Source: Pictodentalium vernedei
Lineage: Eukaryota > Mollusca > Scaphopoda > Dentaliida > Dentaliidae
Direction of reading: 5' to 3'
Length of the DNA: 64,000 nt
Assembly: GCA_031216915.1 (NCBI GenBank)
Contig: CM062294.1
Span: forward strand, 26,598,985-26,662,984
The notes under the pieces were generated by a model that made no database searches, had not been told where the DNA came from, and saw nothing but the letters and a program-made list of their open reading frames with translations. Within the stretch, counting starts at the first letter, position 1, and each line of letters begins with the position of its first letter. A program made the translations under genes and the position numbers. This document shows, one piece after another, positions 57,469 to 64,000 of the stretch.

Positions 57469-57657
57469 CGATCGGGGATACCCATTTGCAGATTCCAGAT
57501 CAAAAAATTGACCCATGTATGGTACATGGGAAAAAGGTGATACCGAACCCACAAACCACTGCCACGTTTCCCGATTGCCTTTGGGACGGTATAGGGTGCG
57601 ATTTGATCGGTGAAAAAAACGATTTGCCGATTTCATCTATTGAGTTTTTTGAATAAA

Positions 57658-58694
57658 AGGTTTTCGTTCAAAAGAGTCGATTATAAAAACTGAATCTGTA
57701 AAAATGGACATTCATGTTTTGTTTCGGTGTGAATGAAAGGTAAAGCTGACACTCGTGTTTTTGCTTTGGTGTAAATGAAGGTTTCGTTCAAAAGAGTCGA
57801 TTATAAAATTGAATCTGTAAAAATAGACATTCATGTTTTGTTTTGGTATGAATGAAGGTTTTTCCCGTTTACAATGAAAAAAAATTGAGTTTATAAAAAT
57901 TAGGAATTTTTTGTGAAATAAATTTTGTGAAATAAATTTTAATAAAACATTTATAGAATTCTTTCATTCAAATAAAAATAGTTTGTAGAATTGTTTCATT
58001 CAATAAAAATTCTATTATAAAACTTTATTTCACTTGAGTGAATTTTAATAGGTAAACTGACACTCATCTTTATTCTGGTGTGAATGAAGGTTTTTCGTTT
58101 AATGGATCGTTTTAATAATAGATAATAAAAACGCATTTTCCACTTAATTAGGTTTTAGTGGTAAATGATTTTTAATATATTCGTGATAATGTTCGGAGAC
58201 ATGAAAGAACCCTTTTTAACAGATGTAATTATTCTCAAACATGTTAAATCAGAAACTGGCTTCTTATACACTAAAACTTTTAAACTTTTTTCAAAAGTTC
58301 TACAGTTTGTCACATAGGGAATAATTTGAGATATGAATGAATCCTTTTAACAGATGTAATTATTCTCAAACGCGTTAAATCAGAAACCGGTTTCTTATGT
58401 ACTAAAACTTTCAAACTTTTCAAAGTTCTCCAGTTCATCATTGAGTGAAATAATCTGTGATGCGATTTTAACGTGTTCAGAGGCAAAATGCATTTATAGA
58501 GGTTTATCATGTAAAATGTTTTTCCTCAACTAGTTTTTAAGTTATTATATTAAAGACAGAAGATTTTTATTTACTTAAAATATAAAACATAAAAATAATT
58601 ATACATTTAATTTTGAAAATAATAAATAACTCAAGTTAGCATACTCTAAAGGAAATATTAATAATTTAGAAAACGAAAAAAAAAGTTTTTACAG
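57658..58694. repeat. AT-rich leader region with tandem repeats
   Basis: A 120-bp unit (TTCGTTCAAAAGAGTCGATT, TATAAAA, GACATTCATGTTTTG) occurs at 57,659 and 57,779 with a degenerate third copy near 58,045-58,110. A second unit of about 131 bp (TTTTAACAGATGTAATTATT, GTTAAATCAGAAAC) occurs at about 58,208 and 58,342. TATAAAA boxes in the first unit could be promoter elements (inference). No gene is supported. Confidence 0.6.
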
Positions 58695-59585
58695 ATGGAT
58701 GCTAAACGCCGAGATCGGCTTTTAAATGAATATGAACGTGCCGAGAAGGGCATTCAGTCAGCTGACAGAAGCAGACGTCTTGGAGAGAATGAACTCAAAC
58801 GCGGGGCCACAAAAATATTTAAACCCGTGACGGAGGTTCAAGAGTGAAGAAAGAAGGAGATAGTTGAAGAATTGAGACCCATAAAATATAGTTCTTTGAG
58901 AATGGGTTCGTTGCCCGGTAGTTTTACAAATCAGTATTCCTTTCAATCTACACCAGATTACGTTCCCACGAGAATCGAAACCGATTTGAGCGAGAGCGAT
59001 GGTACAGCTTCGACTATTACTACTAGTAGCGTCGCGTCGTCCGATGATGGTGGTAAGAGAGATCTGTCGTATAGAATTCGCAAAGGATTGGATGGTAGGA
59101 GTTACGTGGGTGACACCCACGTGCAGCTAAGTGATTATGATATATACGTCGGTCCGCATTGGTATGATTTAACCCCTGGACTGCACGAATTGCTTTGGTT
59201 TGACAAGCCTAAAGATTACATGGAAGAGGATTTCGACAATTACGGTGACATTCTGGTTCAGACCAACGCCATGAAGAGAAATAACGATGCCAGAGAGACG
59301 AGACCCAAAGCCAACAGAGGTTACAAGTGGACGAAAGTGGTGAAACCCATATGGGATATGAATAAGAAGTACGACAAATCGAAGACTGTCAAAGGGGTGA
59401 AAACCACTTTTCTTCCGAGCGATTCTGACGCTCTGTCTCAGAGATTGAGTTTGTTGATGGCAAGAAGACGTGCTGGTAACACAGGGTTAGATAATGAAAT
59501 AGTTACTATATCTGACGAATTGTCAAGACAGAAGGTTTTGAATAAAAACCATTATAAAAGGCTGATGAACGAATTGAAGGATTGA
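58695..59585 (+). pseudogene. Conserved Polinton-cluster protein of unknown function, broken by in-frame TGA
   Basis: The frame from ATG 58,695 is 296 codons long, interrupted once by TGA at 58,845-58,847 (codon 51). The first 50 codons are charged (DAKRRDRLLNEYERAEKGIQ). A Ser/Thr-rich stretch follows (codons about 100-120), then a conserved-looking block at codons 133-225 with DGRSYVGDTHVQLSDYDIYV, DLTPGLHELL, DNYGDILVQTNA and RPKANRGYKWTKVV. I recall a widespread family of hypothetical proteins in arthropod and cnidarian genomes with the same TPGL-EL, -TNA- and RPK-S/A-GYK order, found next to the ATPase and capsid-type genes (from memory; possibly Pfam DUF8207). Function unknown; a virion role is guesswork. 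The TGA probably derives from an Arg or Trp codon. First gene of the + array. Confidence 0.7.
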
Positions 59586-59733
59586 TGTATATAATAAGTA
59601 GAGAGAAACAAACAAACAAAATATATAAAATGAAAAAAAAACAGTAAATTTTACACTAGAATAATAAAAAGTATTTAAACAACAAACGATTTACCAGTGA
59701 AAAACAAAAAAATATATATTATAAAACAAAAAT

Positions 59734-60114
59734 ATGTTGGTGATAAAGAACAGGGGATACGTCAGAACTTACGTTCAAGGCGGTTCTGGCATCGTCGATT
59801 CTATAATGCAAGCATTCACGAGTGATGCGGCTAGAAAACTTGCATCGACCGTGTCTGAGGTCGGTAAGAAGACGGCTTTGGATGCTGGTAAGAAAGCCGC
59901 TTCCGAAGCCAGTGGTAGGATAGCTTCTGTGGCTAGCAAGAGGGCAGCTGACGCATTGATCGACAAATTGATCAGTCCACCGGCGAAGCAAGCTACGTTA
60001 GAGCGAACGCCAAAAAGTTGGAAAGATTTTAAGGATGCTGTGGTACCCATACAAGATTTGGCCAAAATGACGAGTGGATCTGGATTGAAGAGAACTCGCG
60101 ACGGTGTAATATAG
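59734..60114 (+). CDS. Small Ala/Lys-rich protein, possible minor virion component
   Basis: 126 codons, intact, ATG preceded by TATATATTATAAAAC 13 bases upstream. The protein starts MLVIKNRGYVRTYVQGGSGI, followed by a long helix-forming, Ala/Lys/Ser-rich middle (residues 30-85, e.g. KKAASEASGRIASVASKRAA) with amphipathic character. It ends in a basic Gly-Ser-Gly segment (SGSGLKRTRDGVI). The GGSGI motif near the N-terminus and an amphipathic helix are features of small internal capsid proteins in adenovirus-like viruses, but I see no firm homology. Lies between the DUF-like gene and the ATPase on the same strand. Unknown otherwise. Confidence 0.6.
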   Translation: MLVIKNRGYVRTYVQGGSGIVDSIMQAFTSDAARKLASTVSEVGKKTALDAGKKAASEASGRIASVASKRAADALIDKLISPPAKQATLERTPKSWKDFKDAVVPIQDLAKMTSGSGLKRTRDGVI

Positions 60115-60206
60115 ATAAATAATAATATTAAAAACTGAGTTTGAAAAAACATAAAAAATTGTGTTTGAAAAATCTAAAATAACAAAGAAACAAAAAATAA
60201 ACAAAG

Positions 60207-61025
60207 ATGAACATGAAAGATATGTCTTGGAACGACGCCGCAACTAAGAGGTCGAATAATGAGTTCTTTCCCAAAAGCATAAGAGGCTTGATAGTGGGAA
60301 AATCGAATTGTGGAAAGACCAATCTGTAGATGAATCTGTTGTCCCGACCCGACTGGTTGGATTACGACAGATTGTTTGTGTTTGGCAAGAGCTTGTTTCA
60401 ACCCGAATACAGATTGCTTTGAGAGTGCATGGATCGTAGATTGCCCAAGGACGTCATAGCCAGAATTTTTGACAGTAGGGAGGAATTCGACAAAAGTGAA
60501 GCTCCTCTTTCGACTATTTTGGACGGTGCAGCGATGGAATTGATGAAGAGAAATGCATCTTCGAACGTTGAGTGTCGATTTTATGAGAACGCTAGCGATG
60601 TTCTGGATGCTAGAGAATTGAAATCGGAAGATAAGAATCTCATGATTTTCGATGATCTGCTTTTGGAGAGACAGAACCGATGCGAATCGTATTACATTAG
60701 GGGTCGTCACAGCAACGTGGACTGTTTCTATCTATCGCAGAATTATTTTCGATTGCCCAGACAGACGATAAGGGAAAACGCTAATTTTCTATGTCTCTTT
60801 CGCCAAGATCTCAAGAATCTCAATCACATCTACAGTGATCACGTCGCAAACGACATGAACGTGGCGGAATTCAGGAGATTCTGTAAGAGGGTTTGGGATG
60901 GAGGACTTTACAATTTCGTCGTGATCGATTTGACTAGCGAATTTAATCGCGGAAAATATCGGTGCGGATTCGACAAGTTTTATGTTTCTGATGATAATAA
61001 GATAGAGAAAACAATTAGAAAATAA
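60207..61025 (+). pseudogene. A32/FtsK-HerA-type genome-packaging ATPase, two in-frame stops
   Basis: One frame of 272 codons from ATG 60,207 to TAA 61,025, broken by TAG at 60,327-60,329 (codon 41) and TGA at 60,420-60,422 (codon 72). Walker A is GLIVGKSNCGKTNL (27-40), immediately followed by the TAG. Walker B is NLMIFDDLLLE (144-154). A glutamine sensor motif lies in YLSQNYFRLPRQTIRENANF (175-194). This order and the size fit the packaging ATPase of Polintons, adintoviruses and NCLDV A32, which drives DNA into capsids. TAG is one base from Leu TTG and TGA one base from Arg CGA, both fitting the local context. No frameshift is seen, so the gene was lost by point mutation or those bases are assembly errors. 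The 178-codon antisense frame over it is a shadow. Confidence 0.85.
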
Positions 61026-61094
61026 TAAATCTTAGAAAATAATAAATCTTCAAATAGTTAGTTTTTGAAAAAAATAAAAATAAAATTAAATATA

Positions 61095-61843
61095 ATGTTC
61101 GAACAAGGAGAATTGTTAGAATGGATAGCCGAGAATACGGCTGCAAAACAATCCATTCAAATCGTGGTGAGTGGCAATTCGACTCGATTCGTGACGAAAT
61201 TCGAACCTTCCATCGAATTGAATAGAGAGAAAAGATACGAGATTGCATTGGTGAATCTGGAGACTTATTATTCCTTTCCCAATGTCACCAAAAAGAATAA
61301 CTCGTTTAAGTATTCCGACGGAGTGGATTGGTTGGAGATTCGAATTCCCAAAGGAAGTTACGACATAGACGATTTAAACAATTACATTCAGATGCGAATG
61401 AAGATGGATGGAAAGGGAAGCAACAAGATCAGACTCGCTCCCAATCCTAATACCTTACAGACGATGTTGGATTTGGAAGATAATTTTCGAGTGGATTTCA
61501 ACACGGACGATTCTATAGGCAAGATGCTGGGATTCGATTGAAAGATGTATCGAGGCCACGAGGCATCTGAAAATACGGTCGCAGTCAATAGCATTCTGGT
61601 GAATGCGTGGATGTGATTGCTGGAAGCTACGTGAATTGTAGCACTCAACCGACGATCTATTCCTTCTTTCCAAACGTGTCGCTGGGTTATAAGATCGTGG
61701 AACGACCTCGAAATTTAGTTTATCTACCAGTGATTTTAGACACGTTGTATAGTCTCAAAACCACGTTGATGGATCAAAATGGTGAACTGTTAGATCTTCG
61801 CAGAGAGAGGGTGACTATACGATTTCACATAAGAGAAATATAA
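61095..61843 (+). pseudogene. Candidate minor capsid (penton-like) protein, one stop and one frameshift
   Basis: ATG at 61,095 gives 148 codons (GELLEWIAENTAAKQSIQIV, YEIALVNLETYYSFPNV, GSYDIDDLNNYIQ, SIGKMLGFD) up to TGA 61,539. The same frame continues (MYRGHEASENTVAVNSILVN) to about 61,605, then a one-base shift restores the rest (IAGSYVNCSTQPTIYSFFPN, YKIVERPRNLVYLPVI, LMDQNGELLDLRRERVTI) to TAA 61,843. The arrangement and phrases match a protein family I recall in Polinton-like clusters of arthropods and cnidarians, about 250 residues, beta-rich. Assignment as penton/minor capsid is inference from family context, not from a motif with known function. The second half has no ATG of its own, so this is one broken gene rather than two. 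Confidence 0.75.
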
Positions 61844-61979
61844 AAGCAAAAAAAAAAATATTGTGTATATATAAATAACAAAATAAAATAAACGCAATAT
61901 TAATTTACAAAATTATTTAATATATATTATCATTAAAACAAAAAAACAATTGAAGAAAATATATTTTAAAAAAAGAATT

Positions 61980-62584
61980 ATGACACAATACGTGGTTAAA
62001 AACGTGAACATATCCGCAGGACAGAGGAAGAAACTTAAGAGAGCATTAACAACTCGAGGTGAGGCGGTGAGATTCAAATTCACTCACGAAGATCTGACGA
62101 GTGGCGGTCAGGATTCGATCGCCTGGACCAGAAGTCAAATCAAAAGGATGGAGAAAGTGATTTGTGATGGAAGAGGGTTGACGGTGAGATTGAGTCCCGC
62201 TCAATTGAGATACAATTTGAGAATGAAAGGCGGTTTCCTACTGCTATTGGCAGGAATCGCTGCAAAAGCATTACCCTTTGCTGCAAAGGCATTACCCTTT
62301 CACGGAAAGACTCTCGGCGTGGGAGCTCTCACGGTACTCACGAGTTCGGCAGTTGAGAAATTAATGGGTGGCAGCAGACTGTTTTTGAAGAAGGGACGAG
62401 CCGTGTGTCACGTCACGACAGCGGTAAAGGATTGTATCTAGAACCCGTTAGAGGTGACAACTCTTTGAGTGGAAACAGTCTCTATCTGAAGAGTGGACGG
62501 AATGTTGAAAGACTTGGCAAGGGTTTGTTGTTTGGTGAGAATTCACCATTTAAGAATATACCGATTTTGAGTATGTTATTATGA
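61980..62584 (+). pseudogene. GG-rich hydrophobic virion-type protein (pX-like candidate), frameshifted near the C-terminus
   Basis: ATG 61,980 gives 153 codons to TAG 62,441. A -1/+2 shift near 62,421 continues the protein (GKGLYLEPVRGDN, NSLYLKSGRN, GENSPFKNIPILSML) to TGA 62,584, about 200 residues in all. Layout: basic N-terminus (QRKKLKRALTTRG), a charged helix with RLSPAQLRYNL, then Gly-Gly and a hydrophobic segment GGFLLLLAGIAAKALPF (84-100), an Ala/Gly/Leu-rich stretch to 130, and Gly-Leu-Tyr-Leu-type repeats. The SPFKNIPIL ending is what I recall from the homologous family in Polinton-like clusters, sometimes compared with adenovirus pX. A 21-bp tandem duplication (62,259-62,300) repeats AAKALPF. 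Membrane-active or DNA-binding virion role is inferred only. Confidence 0.7.
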
Positions 62585-62644
62585 TGTAAAAATTATATAA
62601 TTATATAAAATATAAATCATAGAAAGTATAAACTAATATATAAA

Positions 62645-62941
62645 ATGGATAAAAAGGTGGAAAAACAATTAGCCGATAATGATGAATATCGCGAGATAGA
62701 GTGCGAAAAAGATGTGGAAAAATGGTTTGATGCTAATGATGGATATCTAAGGAAAGAACTGATAAAAGAGTTAAATAAAAATTGGGATAGATGGTTGAAA
62801 TTTAAACGAATGAGACGTTTTCCACCATCACCACTACCTTCTGAAGAGAATGGTAATGATGCGAGTGTTACCAAGAGATGCACAACATTCGTTCATAATT
62901 ATGATTCGGATAAACAAATGTGTTCTTATAAAAAAATGTAA
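62645..62941 (+). CDS. Small charged hypothetical protein
   Basis: 98 codons, intact; ATG preceded by the A/T-only spacer typical of the cluster. Rich in Lys, Glu and Asp, predicted mostly helical (KQLADNDEYREIECEKDVEK, KELIKELNKNWDRWLKFKR), then a short Pro/Ser segment and a C-terminus with two Cys. No family recognised. Last gene of the + array, 131 bases before the hairpin that separates it from the opposing gene. Could be an accessory or regulatory protein of the element. Confidence 0.5.
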   Translation: MDKKVEKQLADNDEYREIECEKDVEKWFDANDGYLRKELIKELNKNWDRWLKFKRMRRFPPSPLPSEENGNDASVTKRCTTFVHNYDSDKQMCSYKKM

Positions 62942-63067
62942 CATATCACAAAAAGAAAAGAAAAGAAGAATCGACGCTGAAATTTGAGAAAAAAGGAAAT
63001 GTTATTATAATATATGGGCAATAGTGAAGAAGGAAAACAAAAAAAAAACAAAAAAAAAAACAAAACG

Positions 63068-63124
63068 AAAAAAAGTAATGAGATCTAGAGATGATCATCC
63101 TCTCTAGATCTCATTACTTTTTTT
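63068..63124. terminator. 23-bp perfect stem between convergent genes
   Basis: AAAAAAAGTAATGAGATC continuing TAGAG (63,068-63,090) pairs exactly with 63,102-63,124 across an 11-base loop containing TGATCA. The outer part is A-tract/T-tract, so on either strand the stem is followed by a T run. It lies between genes ending at 62,941 (+) and 63,162 (-), where a bidirectional transcript end would be expected. Terminator or 3'-end-processing role is inference. Confidence 0.55.
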
Positions 63125-63161
63125 TCCTTCTTCTTCGCTAAAAAATCAATCACTCTATTGT

Positions 63162-63614
63162 TTATATTTCCAAGTCTGTTATTAGCATGTTGACACTCGT
63201 GTATTCTCCTTTTTCGAAAATGTGTTGAATGTTTATCTTTACTTTTTCAAGTTTTTTTACATTGGTGAATGCGCTCTCACCACCCAATTTGTCCACGAGT
63301 TTGAGTGAGATTTTTGGATAAATATAAATGTAACTTCCATAGGACAACGACAAATCATCCTTGTCGAATTCTCTATTTTTGGCGATGATGATTTTCTGTA
63401 GATCGCTTTGGTAGTCATAAAACAAATCGAGCATGGCTTCGTCCAATTTCAAAGGCATGTTATATTTGTCATATTTGCGCTCTAAGCCCTTCGTCTCGAC
63501 CTCGTTCAATTCGATGGAATCGTGTCGTTGTAATCTATAGATTTTAAAACCGAATTTCTTACATATTTCAAGTCGTTTCAATTTCAATTCGCATCTTTTA
63601 GGTGTTGTTGTCAT
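63162..63614 (-). CDS. Hypothetical protein on the opposing strand
   Basis: 150 codons, intact, ATG at 63,612-63,614 followed by a basic start (MTTTPKRCELKLKRLEICKK). Mixed alpha/beta, with Tyr-rich strands in the middle (SLSYGSYIYIYPKISLKLVD) and no signal peptide or membrane segment. No family recognised. It points away from the window's right edge and ends 37 bases beyond the convergent hairpin. Probably the end of a second, leftward gene block of the element, whose other genes would lie to the right. The upstream 63,615-64,000 is extremely AT-rich with a TATATATATATA stretch near 63,727 and no further gene. Confidence 0.55.
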   Translation of the reverse strand: MTTTPKRCELKLKRLEICKKFGFKIYRLQRHDSIELNEVETKGLERKYDKYNMPLKLDEAMLDLFYDYQSDLQKIIIAKNREFDKDDLSLSYGSYIYIYPKISLKLVDKLGGESAFTNVKKLEKVKINIQHIFEKGEYTSVNMLITDLEI

Positions 63615-64000
63615 GATTGATTATATGTTTTTTTTTTGTTTTATGAATTCTTACAAATAATATATATTTTAAATTTTGTATTTAAATAATAATTTATTAA
63701 AAAAGTTTGTTTTTTTTTACTCTTTATATATATATATAAAAAAAGAAAGTTTTTTGAATTTTAATTTTCTTTAATGTGAAAAAAAATTTTTTTTTGTAAA
63801 AGTGTTTTTTTCTTTATATAAATAGAAGTTTAAATTTAACGTCCTTTTTTCTTGTATTAATTCAATTTTTTCACGTTAAGGAACATAAAAAAATTGATTA
63901 ATTTCATCCAAAAAAATTATTTTTTTTGAAGGAATTAAAACATATATATATAAACAATTTTAAAACTTTTAACAAATTATTATTCAATACAAAATTCGAA

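Larger units (their letters stand above)
57650..64000. mobile_element. Polinton/adintovirus-like endogenous element, partial (continues beyond window)
   Basis: From about 57.65 kb base composition shifts to AT-rich with short A/T-only spacers. Six + strand genes (58,695-62,941) face one - strand gene (63,162-63,614). All are intronless and 30-140 bases apart, as in compact DNA-virus genomes. Recognised content is a packaging ATPase, a candidate minor capsid protein and a GG-rich hydrophobic virion-type protein. This combination is known from Polintons/adintoviruses in invertebrate genomes. No terminal inverted repeat could be recognised, so the left border is approximate. Polymerase B, integrase, protease and major capsid genes are not visible here. 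Confidence 0.75.

Noticed and set aside
60174..60710. 178-codon minus-strand ORF
   Set aside because: Antisense to the ATPase gene, whose motifs are clear in the + frame.
60327..61541. Alternative genetic code or stop read-through in the viral genes
   Set aside because: TAA, TAG and TGA all also end neighbouring ORFs, and two genes additionally have frameshifts; simple decay explains all.

Overview
No host protein-coding gene is recognisable in this window. It looks like repeat-rich DNA from a marine lophotrochozoan, most probably a bivalve. The reasons are pearl-like elements (about 150-240 bp core repeats next to GTCC/ACGG-type microsatellites), a DIRS-type tyrosine-recombinase retrotransposon, Tigger/pogo and Tc1 transposons, tRNA-derived SINEs, many TTAA-flanked palindromic MITEs, and an integrated Polinton/adintovirus-like gene cluster. 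The assignment is inference from repeat content; no species-diagnostic gene is present.

Layout: 150-2,067 is a TA-flanked MITE split by a pearl/Helentron-like tandem-repeat element. 2.07-4.29 kb is degenerate repeat. 4,292-8,323 is a complete Tigger/pogo-like transposon with a DDE transposase ORF. 8.3-10.9 kb is a cluster of MITEs and palindromes. 10,935-17,890 is a badly decayed DIRS retrotransposon (copy A). 19.1-20.1 kb is a Tigger-type non-autonomous element carrying perfect hairpins. 22,761-28,460 is a 5.7-kb satellite of 49-bp monomers with two levels of higher-order repeat. 29,955-37,081 is a well-preserved DIRS element (copy B: Gag, RT-RNase H-methyltransferase-like pol, tyrosine recombinase, inverted terminal repeats and an internal complementary region), inserted cleanly inside a TTAA MITE. 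37-45 kb is mainly MITEs, a 44-bp array and a SINE. 45.6-51.3 kb holds a second SINE and two more pearl-like arrays. 51.9-57.5 kb holds a LINE relic, minisatellites, a Tc1 relic and inverted repeats.

From about 57.65 kb to the right edge the DNA becomes AT-rich, intronless and gene-dense. Six genes run on + and one opposing gene on -. They include an A32/FtsK-type genome-packaging ATPase, a candidate minor capsid protein, a hydrophobic GG-rich virion-type protein and a DUF-like protein I recall from similar clusters in invertebrate genomes. Four of the six + genes carry in-frame stops or frameshifts, so this is an endogenised, decaying copy. Polymerase, integrase, protease and major capsid genes are not in the window and, if present, lie to the right.

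The most informative observations are: (1) the viral cluster and its break pattern; (2) exact reconstitution of the target MITE around DIRS copy B, showing insertion without target duplication; (3) the roughly 1.9 kb of DNA in copy B open in two frames at once; (4) NRF-1-like and E2F-like palindromes in the DIRS terminal repeats; (5) a pearl-like element inserted between two T's of a MITE; and (6) the satellite's exact 685-bp and 2,497-bp periodicities.
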